A stretch of DNA of 64,000 nucleotides from Oceanibacterium hippocampi (GTDB lineage: Bacteria; Pseudomonadota; Alphaproteobacteria; Sneathiellales; Sneathiellaceae): contig NZ_FWFR01000001.1 of assembly GCF_900172325.1 (NCBI RefSeq), positions 992,001 to 1,056,000 on the forward strand, given 5' to 3'. Position 1 is the first letter of the stretch. The number at the start of each line of letters is the position of its first letter. The translations under genes and the position numbers were made by a program. Positions 1-7,735 of this stretch are shown piece by piece. The notes beneath the pieces are model-generated. The model worked only from the letters and a program-made list of their open reading frames with translations, did not search any database and was not told the DNA's origin.

Positions 1-207
1 GCCTTCTACGCCTTCTTCGCCGTGGACGGCATCGACGACAGCCTCGCCTTCGCCCAGGACCTGGTGCGTCGCCACGGCGTCGGGCTCTCGCCGGGCTCGG
101 CCTTCGGGCCGGGCAACGAAAGCTGCCTCCGGCTCTGCTTCGCCAATTCGGAGGCTGTCCTTTCCGACGCGCTGGATCGGCTGACAGCGGCGCTCGGGCG
201 GGCCTGA
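1..207 (+). CDS. Class I/II aminotransferase, C-terminal fragment
   Basis: Only the last 68 codons lie in the window; the gene enters from the left edge already in frame. The visible part holds the small-domain signature of PLP-dependent aspartate-type aminotransferases: GVGLSPGSAFGPG followed by LRLCFA and a closing helix. The Arg of LRLCFA normally binds the substrate alpha-carboxylate. The PLP lysine lies upstream and cannot be seen, so the substrate cannot be assigned. The gene ends about 85 bp before the flavoprotein on the same strand. The family call is good; any specific function is unknown. Confidence 0.75.
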   Translation, partial: AFYAFFAVDGIDDSLAFAQDLVRRHGVGLSPGSAFGPGNESCLRLCFANSEAVLSDALDRLTAALGRA

Positions 208-292
208 TCCGGCCGCATCGGGCGGACTCGCGCTTGTCATGTGCTGGTGCTAGGCTTCCCGGCGGAGGGGTGGAACGGCAGGTGCGTATCGA

Positions 293-1333
293 GTGTCGGA
301 TATGGCGGAAACACGGGTTGCGGTAATCGGCGCCGGGATGGCGGGGCTGGCCTGTGCGCGCCGGCTCTCCGAAAGCGGCGTCGCGGTCACGGTCTTCGAA
401 GCCGAGGCGTTGCCCGGCGGGCGCATGCGCTGCCATGCCTGCGAGGCGTTGCTGGTCGATCACGGCGCGCAATATTTCACTGCCAGCGATCCGCGCTTCC
501 GAAGCTGGCTCACCGAACAGCTTGGCGCCGGCCGCGTCACCCAGTGGCACGGGCGGATCGTCGTGCTGCGCGAGGGCGCGGCCGAGACCGCCGATTTCCG
601 GATGCGCTATGTCGGCGTGCCGAACATGGAAAGTGCCATTTCCAGCCTTGCCGGGGGTATCGACCTGCGGCTGGGCAGCCCGGTCGCGTCGCTCCGCCGG
701 GAGGCAGGCGAAACCGAACTGATCGACGCCGACGGTCGCTCCCTCGGACGCTTTCGCTCGGTCGCCGTCGCGGTGCCGGCACAACAGGCCGCGACGCTTC
801 TCGCCGATATCGCCCCGGCGCTGGCAGGCGATGCCCGGCAGGCGCCGCTCTCACCCTGCTGGGCGGTGATGCTCGGCTTCCGCGATCGCCTGCGCGTCGG
901 TTTCGAGGGCGCCTTCATCGAGGACGGCGTGCTGTCCTGGATCGCCCGCAACGACGCCAAGCCGGGACGGGACGGGACCGAGACCTGGCTGCTTCACGCC
1001 GCCGCCGGCTGGTCTGAGGAGCATCGCGACAAGCCCGAGGCCGAGGTCGCGGCGATCATGACCGACGCCTTCCTGCGTGCGATCGGGCGGCAAGACATCA
1101 CGCCGGACGTCAGCCTGATCCATTTCTGGCCGTACGCCCAGCCGCTTGCGCCGCTCGGCAAGCCCTGTCTCTACGACCCCGTGCTCGGCATCGGCGCCTG
1201 CGGCGACTGGTGCCTCGGTTCCCGCGTGGAAAGCGCCTATATCTCCGGCCTGGAACTCGGCGACCGCCTGGTCGCGCTGAGCGAGCAGGACGCCGCCACG
1301 ACCCGGCGCGCCGGGGCCGGCCAGAACGGTTGA
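293..1333 (+). CDS. Renalase-like FAD-dependent NAD(P)/amine oxidoreductase
   Basis: A 346-residue flavoprotein. The N-terminus has a Rossmann dinucleotide fold with GAGMAG (13-18), the ribose-binding Glu36 and GGRM (42-45). DHGAQYFT follows, which is typical of the bacterial renalase-like group. Near the C-terminus GDWCLGSRVESAYISG closes the FAD site. No signal peptide is visible, so it is probably cytoplasmic. The GTG at 293 is chosen because AGGT lies about 9 bases upstream; an ATG at 302 is possible. Renalases oxidise off-isomers of NAD(P)H; the substrate here is inferred from family only. The next gene is convergent. Confidence 0.8.
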   Translation: MSDMAETRVAVIGAGMAGLACARRLSESGVAVTVFEAEALPGGRMRCHACEALLVDHGAQYFTASDPRFRSWLTEQLGAGRVTQWHGRIVVLREGAAETADFRMRYVGVPNMESAISSLAGGIDLRLGSPVASLRREAGETELIDADGRSLGRFRSVAVAVPAQQAATLLADIAPALAGDARQAPLSPCWAVMLGFRDRLRVGFEGAFIEDGVLSWIARNDAKPGRDGTETWLLHAAAGWSEEHRDKPEAEVAAIMTDAFLRAIGRQDITPDVSLIHFWPYAQPLAPLGKPCLYDPVLGIGACGDWCLGSRVESAYISGLELGDRLVALSEQDAATTRRAGAGQNG

Positions 1334-1359
1334 CCGCCGGCGGCTGACAAGAGGCCCGC

Positions 1360-1926
1360 TCAGCCCGGCAGCAACGCCTCGATCGCGCGGACCAGCGACG
1401 GGTCGTCCGGCTCGACGGCGGTCGCGAAGGCGCGCACCAGGCTCCCGTCGGGAGCGACCAGATACTTGTGGAAGTTCCAGCGCGGCGCCGCCTCGCCACC
1501 CAGTTCCGCCGCCGCCCAGCGATAGAACGGATGGGCCTCGCCGCCCCGAACGCGGCTTTTCCCGGCGAGCGGGAAATCGATCCCGTAGGTGGTTTCGCAG
1601 AAGGTCTTGATCGTGCCGGCGTCGCCCGGCTCCTGGCCGCCGAAGTCGTTCGACGGCACGCCGATGACGACCAGGCCGCGGTCGCGGAAGCGATCGTAGA
1701 GCGCCTGCAGGGCGCGGTACTGCGGGGTATAGCCGCAGAACGAGGCCGTGTTGACGATCAGCATGACCTTGCCCGCGAATTGCCCAAGTGGCAGCTCGCC
1801 GCCGTCAATCGCGGAAAAGTGATAGGCGTGGGCACCGTTCATGGTTTCGCCCCGCGCGCCCGGCCATGGCGCGAACAGGATCGCCAGAAACACGGCGGAA
1901 AGCGCGGCCTTGTGCCAATCCCTCAT
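1360..1926 (-). CDS. Glutathione peroxidase family protein (periplasmic, Cys type)
   Basis: A 188-residue protein with a signal peptide (about residues 1-26: charged start, AALSAVFLAILFA core, A-R-G cleavage region). The catalytic set of the GPx family is visible: Cys64 in NTASFCGYT (Cys in place of Sec), Gln98 in SNDFGGQEPG, and Trp150-Asn151 in WNFHKYL. It probably reduces peroxides in the periplasm using a thioredoxin-like donor, since Cys-type bacterial members rarely use glutathione. The start at 1926 has GGAGGAAG directly upstream. It is transcribed divergently from the sigma factor gene, which may suggest shared stress control. Confidence 0.88.
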   Translation of the reverse strand: MRDWHKAALSAVFLAILFAPWPGARGETMNGAHAYHFSAIDGGELPLGQFAGKVMLIVNTASFCGYTPQYRALQALYDRFRDRGLVVIGVPSNDFGGQEPGDAGTIKTFCETTYGIDFPLAGKSRVRGGEAHPFYRWAAAELGGEAAPRWNFHKYLVAPDGSLVRAFATAVEPDDPSLVRAIEALLPG

Positions 1927-2038
1927 TTCTTCCTCCAACATCCTGCGGCCCTCGCCGGCCCCGTTTCGCGCGCCTGGCCGGCGGGCCGATACGTCCTATA
2001 CGCGAATAATTCCTGCGTCGGGCGATCCAAGTGGTGAT

Positions 2039-2065
2039 TTGCGATGTAATACTAAAGTGTAAAAT
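2039..2065 (+). promoter_or_regulatory. Possible promoter of the rpoH-like gene
   Basis: The divergent 1927-2088 gap turns AT-rich just before the sigma gene. TTGCGA (2039-2044) and TAAAAT (2060-2065) are separated by 15 bases, shorter than ideal. A strong AGGAGG lies 5 bases before the ATG at 2089. The ribosome site is clear; the promoter assignment is tentative. Confidence 0.35.
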
Positions 2066-2088
2066 ACTGCGAGCGACAGGAGGCAACG

Positions 2089-2994
2089 ATGGCAGCACGG
2101 GAAAGTCGGGAAACGGTCGCCGCGAACCAGCGCCTGATCCGCGAATCGATGAAAGTGCCACTGCTGAGCAGGGAACGCGAGGTCGAACTTGCCACCCGCT
2201 GGGTGGAACATCGCGACGAGATCGCCATGCGCGAGTTGATCCGCGCCCACATGCGCTTGGCAATATCGATTGCCCTTACCGGGCAGCGGTCGGGCCTGCC
2301 GCTCAGCGACCTGATCCAGCAGGGTCATCTCGGGCTGCTCCAGGCGGTCGAGAAGTTCGACCCCACGCTCGGCGTCCGCTTCTCGACCTACGCGACCTGG
2401 TGGATCCGGTCGGCCGTGCAGGATTTCGTGATGCGCAATACCTCGATCGTGCGCATCGGCACCAATTCTGCCCAGAAGGCGATGTTCTACCGGCTGCGCC
2501 GGCTGACCGCCCTCCATGCCGCCTCCAGCGAACCCGGCGACATGTCGGCCGCGGTCGACCTGATCGTCGAGGAGACGGGCGTCAGCCGAGCCGAGGTCGA
2601 ACGCCTGCTAGTCCAGGTCACCTCGTCCAACCTGTCGCTCGATGCGCCGCGCGGCGAGGACGGCGAATTCGTGCTGTCGGACCTGATCGTCGACGAGCGA
2701 CCGACCCCGGAAATGGCGGTTGGCGACAGCGTCGATCGCGGCGTCGGCAGTGCCTGGATCGCCGATGCGCTCGGTACTCTTCCGGCGCGCGAGCGATATA
2801 TCGTGCGGCGCCGTCATCTCGACGACGAGCCGGCGACGCTTGCCAACCTGGGCAGCGATCTGGGGGTCAGCAAGGAACGGGTCCGGCAGTTGGAAAAGCG
2901 CGCCCTCGACCGGATCAAGGAGCAGCTCCGGAAGCGGCTTTCGGACTACGGGATCACCGACATCCACGACGCTTTCGGTCACCTGCACGCCTGA
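2089..2994 (+). CDS. rpoH: RNA polymerase sigma-32 (RpoH-like) factor
   Basis: A 301-residue sigma-70 family protein of RpoH size. Region 2.2, the core-binding helix, is DLIQQGHLGLLQAVEKFDP (74-92). Region 2.4 follows (FSTYATWWIRSAVQDF). The RpoH box reads QKAMFYRLR (129-137), a variant of the classical Q-[RK]-KLFFNLR. Region 4.2 ends with a helix-turn-helix (SKERVRQLEKRALDRI) that would read the -35 element. Alphaproteobacteria often carry more than one RpoH; the divergent box suggests this may be a secondary copy for a specific stress. It heads no operon and its last 41 bases overlap a convergent gene. Confidence 0.9.
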   Translation: MAARESRETVAANQRLIRESMKVPLLSREREVELATRWVEHRDEIAMRELIRAHMRLAISIALTGQRSGLPLSDLIQQGHLGLLQAVEKFDPTLGVRFSTYATWWIRSAVQDFVMRNTSIVRIGTNSAQKAMFYRLRRLTALHAASSEPGDMSAAVDLIVEETGVSRAEVERLLVQVTSSNLSLDAPRGEDGEFVLSDLIVDERPTPEMAVGDSVDRGVGSAWIADALGTLPARERYIVRRRHLDDEPATLANLGSDLGVSKERVRQLEKRALDRIKEQLRKRLSDYGITDIHDAFGHLHA

Positions 2995-3496
2995 CCGTCG
3001 GGTCTTCCGCCGCTGTCCCGGCGGCCGGCGCGGATTCGCGGAGCGGCACGATCCGGGCGGCCCGGGCGCCGTCGTCCGGCGGCTCGGGCCGGTCGCCCGG
3101 CATGCCCTGTATCAGGAAGGCGTCCTGGATCGCCAGCAGGCGGAACAGCAACCGCGGATCTGCCACTACGTCCCCCAGTCGGCCGGCCCCGCAGCGCGCC
3201 AGCAGCAGGCGATAGGCGACGCGCGCGGTCGGCGGCTGTTCGCCCTGGCCCAGGAACAGGCGAAAGGCCGGGTCGTCGATCAGGGCGGTGACGATCGCCC
3301 GGACCGTCGCGTCGAGGAAACTGGCGCGCAGAAGCGCATGGGGAAGGCGGCCGGCGCCGGCCCGCCGCGCCCGCTCGAGCAGGAGGAGTGTAAGGTCGAA
3401 CGCCTCGTCGCCCTCGCGGCATGACGCTATGGCGTCACGGAGCATGGCATCGAGACGCGCCAGACGCGAGATCTCGGCTTCGGGATCTGCGAGCAT
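2954..3496 (-). CDS. Unrecognised 180-residue protein overlapping the rpoH 3' end
   Basis: I do not recognise a family. The protein is helical and Leu/Ala/Arg-rich, with no signal peptide or membrane span. The first 140 residues look like a folded domain (for example LLRASFLDATVRAIVTALIDDPAFRLFLG), and the tail is low-complexity and basic. The upstream 90 bases (3497-3585) are AT-rich, unlike the surroundings, which fits a promoter. The stop lies inside the rpoH-like gene on the other strand (41-bp tail-to-tail overlap). No good ribosome site is visible before 3496, so the start is uncertain. Probably a real gene, but function unknown. Confidence 0.55.
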   Translation of the reverse strand: MLADPEAEISRLARLDAMLRDAIASCREGDEAFDLTLLLLERARRAGAGRLPHALLRASFLDATVRAIVTALIDDPAFRLFLGQGEQPPTARVAYRLLLARCGAGRLGDVVADPRLLFRLLAIQDAFLIQGMPGDRPEPPDDGARAARIVPLRESAPAAGTAAEDPTVRRAGDRKRRGCR

Positions 3497-3585
3497 GCGA
3501 AATCAGTAGCACAATTACAGGAAGAATGCACGTATATCGTGTATCGTCACTCGGATTGTCGCCGGGGTGGTGACGCCCCGCTGGC

Positions 3586-5673
3586 CTAGTGCGCGGTGTG
3601 GGAAACCGCCGACGATGCCTTGAGCGCGGCCTCGCGTCGCCATTCCGTGGAGAGCGCGATTCCCTCCGGACTGTCGAGGAAGTTCCGGAGCGCGGAAACA
3701 ACGTCCGGATCGTACTTCTCGGGATGCATCTCGAAGATACGCAGCGCCTCTTCCGCGCTGATCGTTTCGCGGTAGGACCGCGGCGAGATCCGGGCGACGA
3801 AGACATCGACGGTACCGAGGATCCGCGCCGCCATGCAGATCCGCTCGCGCTTCATCCCCGCCGGATAGCCGGACCCGTCGAGTCGCTCGTTCATCTGGCC
3901 GACCGCGTCGACGATGTTCCGGTCGAAGTTCATTTTCTGCAGGGTCTGGGCGGCGCCGGAGACATGGGCACGGAGCTGGATGAGCTGACTCGGGCTCAGC
4001 CGGCTTTCGCTGAGCCGCAGGCTGGGCGGGACCGACAGCTTGCCGATCTGCGACAGGCTGGCGGCGAACTGCAGCATGGACACCGCCTCCGGCGTGAAGC
4101 CGAGCATGCGCGCGACGCCGCTGGCGAGATGGGTGACCCGTCCGCTGTGGCCGGCGAGATAGTGGTCGTTCTGCTCCATCGCGTGGGCGAGCACGGCGAT
4201 GGTCTGGTACATCGCCTTTTCCTTGATCTGCTGGCGTTCCATTGTCGCGGTGACGTCACGGGCGACCGTGACGACGCCGATCGCCTTGTCGGCGCTGTCG
4301 CGCAGCGGCGTCTTCGAGATATGCAGATAGATGAAGCCGTCGCCGTCGGCGAGCTTGTGGTGCTGCTCCACCATGCCGTTTGTGGCCAGCGCGTTGCGGT
4401 CCGCCTGGTTCAGCCGGCGGGCGAACTCGGCGTCAAAGATGTCGCTGTCGGTGCGGCCGATGATGTCGGCGGCATTCCGGTCGAGCGCCTTGGCGAAGGC
4501 CGGATTGACGTAGAGATAGCGGCCGTCGATGTCCTTGACGCCGATGTGTTCGCTGATCGCGCTGTTGATCGCGTCGAGCAGGCGGCGCTGGTCCTGGATG
4601 CGGCCGGCGAGGCGACGGAACTGCTCGGCCAGCGCCCGGTTGGAGTCGCTCCGCTGCTTGTACCAGAAGCCGGCGATGGCGGCGGCCGCGGCAAGCAGCG
4701 CGAGGACGGTCAGGCTGCCGGCGAAATTCCGGAACTCGGCCAGCGGGGCGAGTGCCTTGCGGACCTCGTACTCGTGGCTCACGACCCAGTCGGTGTCGGC
4801 CAGGTGATAGCCGGCGGCGAAGACCGCGACGTCGTGGCCCGGGCCGCGACGGGCGGCGAACCGGGTGGCGAAGGCGGCATCCTCGTCGGTCGCGCGGAAA
4901 TGCGGCTTGGACCAGGGCCGCACCTCGACCGCGCCTTCCGGCATGCGCTGGAAAAGGCGGGTCCGTTCACCGGCACGGGTTTGCGCGGTCGGCGACAGGA
5001 GTCGGCCAAGCGCCTGCGAGGCCGGCAGGGTGACGATCAGCGTCGCCGCGAAGCGTTCGGCGCCGTCGTTTGCGATCTGCGGCTCGTTCACCGGCATGAC
5101 GAGATCGAGTTCGAGGCCGCTTTGTCCTTCGCGGAAGCGGGAGAAACTCGTCTTGCGCCGGGCCGCCACGGCGATCGCCGCGAGGCGCTGTTCGTCGCTG
5201 AGGCGCGGCGCATCGGCGCTGGCCAGCAAGGCGCGGCCGCTCGGGTCGGCGAGATAGGCGGCGGCGAGTCCGCTGTCACGGGCGAAGGCCGTGATGCTGG
5301 CCTGCATGTAGGGAAGCTGGCGGGCCAGCGCGTCTGGAAGCCCGTCGCGGTGCAGATCGGCCTCGGTGGCGAACAGCTGCACCGTCGGCGCATTGGCGAA
5401 GCGCCGCGCCAGTCCCTCCTGCGCTTCGAGCCAGGTCTTCAGCACCTCGGCGCGGGCGCCGACCACGAGTTCCGTATGCTGCTTGGTGGTCGCGACGATC
5501 ATGTTCTTGCGGCTGTTCACCGCGTACCAGAGAACGGCGAAGGCGAAGACCGTGATCAGCAGGAAGCAGGTGATGGCGAGCGCCATGCTCCGGCGGGCGC
5601 CGACCGGGCGAAGACTGCCCGCCGGAGCATCCAGCATGACGCGGAGCGGACTGATGCTCTCGTTGCTGTTCAT
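3586..5673 (-). CDS. Membrane sensor with PAS and degenerate HD-GYP domain
   Basis: A 695-residue membrane protein. A first transmembrane helix (about 31-52) and a second (about 317-338) flank a periplasmic region of about 260 residues. A PAS domain (about 365-480) and an HD-GYP domain (about 490-670) follow in the cytoplasm. HD-GYP enzymes normally hydrolyse cyclic di-GMP with a metal centre. Here the HD pair is lost (LSQIGK, 540-545), the HHE is lost (QMNERLDGSGYP) and the late DVFDA reads DVFVA. HS (509-510), one His (AHVSG) and the GYP loop remain. It is therefore probably a receptor, not an enzyme. The start overlaps the preceding LapG-like gene by ATGA. It is the last gene of the ABC-HlyD-protease operon. 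Confidence 0.85.
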   Translation of the reverse strand: MNSNESISPLRVMLDAPAGSLRPVGARRSMALAITCFLLITVFAFAVLWYAVNSRKNMIVATTKQHTELVVGARAEVLKTWLEAQEGLARRFANAPTVQLFATEADLHRDGLPDALARQLPYMQASITAFARDSGLAAAYLADPSGRALLASADAPRLSDEQRLAAIAVAARRKTSFSRFREGQSGLELDLVMPVNEPQIANDGAERFAATLIVTLPASQALGRLLSPTAQTRAGERTRLFQRMPEGAVEVRPWSKPHFRATDEDAAFATRFAARRGPGHDVAVFAAGYHLADTDWVVSHEYEVRKALAPLAEFRNFAGSLTVLALLAAAAAIAGFWYKQRSDSNRALAEQFRRLAGRIQDQRRLLDAINSAISEHIGVKDIDGRYLYVNPAFAKALDRNAADIIGRTDSDIFDAEFARRLNQADRNALATNGMVEQHHKLADGDGFIYLHISKTPLRDSADKAIGVVTVARDVTATMERQQIKEKAMYQTIAVLAHAMEQNDHYLAGHSGRVTHLASGVARMLGFTPEAVSMLQFAASLSQIGKLSVPPSLRLSESRLSPSQLIQLRAHVSGAAQTLQKMNFDRNIVDAVGQMNERLDGSGYPAGMKRERICMAARILGTVDVFVARISPRSYRETISAEEALRIFEMHPEKYDPDVVSALRNFLDSPEGIALSTEWRREAALKASSAVSHTAH

Positions 5674-6413
5674 TGCGGCATACCTCCGCGATGTTCCGGT
5701 TCCGCCGCCGTCCCGGCACCGTCCCGAAGCGCGAGCCAGGGGGCCATGTGGGCCCAGCGGGTCTCCCCATTGAGCGAGATATGGGGCAGGTAGAAGCGCA
5801 TGTCCGCGGCCTTCTGCAGATGATCGCTGCGCGAATCGAGAACCCATGTGCCCCGGGTCCTGACGATCAGGACGGCATGCGGGCGGTCGCGCAGCGTGTC
5901 CGTGACGATGACGATCCGGAGCTGGTGGTCGGCGAAGCCCAGTTCGCGCAACAGGACGTATTTGAGGACCGCCAGGTCGAGCGGGTCGCCGCCCTCGCGC
6001 AGGGTTTCCTTCGGCCCGGCCCAGCGCCCGTCGGGTTTGGCGAGGGGCGCGTCCGGGGCAGTGGCGAGGCTGTTCACGAACTGGTTGACGCCGGCCAGCT
6101 GCCGGCTGTTCGGCTGTCCTTCGAGCAGCATTTTCCTGGCCACCCAGCGCGCGACCGAGAAATTGCTGCAGTTCGTCTCGTCCCGGGCGCAGGCGTTCAC
6201 CGCCATCCGGAAGGCCGGCAGTCCGGCCAGGATATGACGCCATTGCGGGAAGGCGCCGAGGTCGTGCGAGGGAAATTCCAGCGAACCGAACAATCCGGTC
6301 TCGACGGCCAGCGGCGCCTCGGCGGCACGGGTGACAGTGCCGGCCAGGCCACATGCCAGCAGCAGAGCCATGAGCGCCGCCAGTCCGTGGCGCTGTCGCC
6401 GATACCCGCTCAT
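5670..6413 (-). CDS. LapG-like (BTLCP) protease homologue lacking the catalytic Cys
   Basis: A 247-residue secreted protein with a signal peptide (LAALMALLLACGLAG, cleavage near residue 30). It belongs to the bacterial transglutaminase-like cysteine peptidases (DUF920), the family of LapG, which cuts LapA-type adhesins in the periplasm. His179 (RPHAVL) and Asp193 (VLD) of the triad are kept. The block that reads GDCEDYA in active members is GDPLDLA here, so the nucleophile is Pro144. The codon is plainly CCG and the frame is intact, so this is not a frameshift. It is probably a binding-only pseudoprotease. The start overlaps the HlyD stop by 4 bp and the stop overlaps the HD-GYP start by 4 bp, which suggests tight co-expression. 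Confidence 0.85.
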   Translation of the reverse strand: MSGYRRQRHGLAALMALLLACGLAGTVTRAAEAPLAVETGLFGSLEFPSHDLGAFPQWRHILAGLPAFRMAVNACARDETNCSNFSVARWVARKMLLEGQPNSRQLAGVNQFVNSLATAPDAPLAKPDGRWAGPKETLREGGDPLDLAVLKYVLLRELGFADHQLRIVIVTDTLRDRPHAVLIVRTRGTWVLDSRSDHLQKAADMRFYLPHISLNGETRWAHMAPWLALRDGAGTAAEPEHRGGMPQ

Positions 6414-7735
6414 CGCTCCCTCAACGCATTGTCGCGCGCCTTCAGGATCGGCTTCAGCAGATAGTCCAGTATCGATTTCTTGCCGGTCAGGATGTCGACC
6501 GAGGCGACCATGCCCGGGATGATCGGCAGGCGCTGCTCGCCCCGCTGCAGGTAGGTCTTCTCGGTACGGACGGCGATCTTGTAGAAACTGTTGCCCTCGT
6601 CGTCGACGATTGTGTCGGCGCCGATCCTGTCGACCGTCCCTTCGAGACCGCCGTAAATCGAGTAATCGTAGGCGGTCAGCTTGACCGTCGCCTTCTGGCC
6701 GGGACGGATGAAGGCGATGTCGGCGGGCCGGACCTGCGCCTCGACCAGCAGGCCGTCCTCGATCGGCACGATCTCGACGATATCCTGGCCGGGCTGCACG
6801 ACGCCACCGACCGTGCGGATCTTGAGCTGCTTGACGATGCCCTTGACCGGGGAGCGAACCTCGGTCCGGGTGACCCGGTCCTGGGACGCCGAGATGGTCG
6901 TGCCAAGTGCGGTGAACTCCGAGGTCCGGGCGTTGAGATCGCCGGTCGCCTGGCTCCGGAAACTCAGGATCTTTTCCTCGATCCGCTGGTTGGCCTCGCG
7001 GATCGCCGCCTGGGCGCGCGGAATGCCGAGCCGGGTTTCCGCCTCCTCGCCCTTCAGGTCGTTGTACTGGCGGCGCAGCTTCAGCATCTGCACCTTCGGC
7101 ACGATCCCCTTGTCGGCGAGCGGCTGGTTGAGCTCGAGCTCTTCCTTCGCCAGCGCCATGCTTTCGCCGATCCGGTTGAGCCGGCTGTTCAGTTCGGTCA
7201 CCTCCTGGCGACGCTGGTCGGCCTGGCGGCGGAGAATGGAAATCTGGCTCTGCAGTTCGGCCTGGCGGGCATCGTAGAGGGCGCGTTCGCGCACCGCGAC
7301 CTCGCGGGCCTCGGCGAGCAGCTCCGGTGCGAACTCCAGCGGCCGGTCGTTGGCCTCGGCGGAAAGTCGGGCGATCTCGCCCATCAGCGTGTAGTAACGC
7401 GACTGCTTCTCGTCGAAATCGGCGGCTGCCGACTTGTCGTCGATGCGAACCAGCACCTGCCCTGCCTCGACCGCGTCGCCCTCGGCGACGAGGATGGCGT
7501 CGAGGATGCCGCCCTCGAGATTCTGCACGACCTGGACCTGGCTCGTCGGGATGACCCGCCCCGCGCCGCGCGTGAATTCGTCGATGATCGAGTTCGCGGC
7601 CCAGAAATAGGCGGCGACCATGAAGGCGGTGATGGCGAGCAGAAGCAACACCGAGGCCGGCCGCGGTCCCTGCAACCGGGCTGCCAGCACATCGGAGGCG
7701 TAATCGGCGTCTTCCCAGCGGTCAGCGGTCGCCAT
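6410..7735 (-). CDS. HlyD-family type I secretion adaptor (LapC-like)
   Basis: A 441-residue membrane fusion protein that bridges the inner-membrane ABC exporter and TolC. It has one transmembrane helix (about 28-48), a lipoyl-like half motif (about 60-100, QNLEGGILDAILVAEGDAV), a long coiled coil (about 105-290), the second lipoyl half and a beta-barrel domain. The C-terminus carries the HlyD signature (LPIIPGMVASVDI then LTGKKSILDYLLKPI). The start at 7735 lies inside the 3' end of the ABC gene (14-bp overlap), so the two are translated together. The cargo is not encoded in the window. Confidence 0.93.
   Translation of the reverse strand: MATADRWEDADYASDVLAARLQGPRPASVLLLLAITAFMVAAYFWAANSIIDEFTRGAGRVIPTSQVQVVQNLEGGILDAILVAEGDAVEAGQVLVRIDDKSAAADFDEKQSRYYTLMGEIARLSAEANDRPLEFAPELLAEAREVAVRERALYDARQAELQSQISILRRQADQRRQEVTELNSRLNRIGESMALAKEELELNQPLADKGIVPKVQMLKLRRQYNDLKGEEAETRLGIPRAQAAIREANQRIEEKILSFRSQATGDLNARTSEFTALGTTISASQDRVTRTEVRSPVKGIVKQLKIRTVGGVVQPGQDIVEIVPIEDGLLVEAQVRPADIAFIRPGQKATVKLTAYDYSIYGGLEGTVDRIGADTIVDDEGNSFYKIAVRTEKTYLQRGEQRLPIIPGMVASVDILTGKKSILDYLLKPILKARDNALRER

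Noticed and set aside
3589-5793. A 734-codon open frame on the plus strand
   Set aside because: It is antisense to the PAS/HD-GYP gene, whose domains are clear; no signature is present in this frame.
5674-6354. N-terminal extension of the first HD-GYP protein by 227 residues
   Set aside because: The frame is open, but that stretch is the out-of-frame reading of the LapG-like gene. The true start at 5673 overlaps that gene by ATGA and is followed by a membrane helix at normal distance.
5670-6413. Cys-to-Pro change in the LapG-like gene taken as a frameshift or assembly error
   Set aside because: The frame is intact on both sides and the flanking conserved residues (GD before, LA and LKY after, later His and Asp) are in register.
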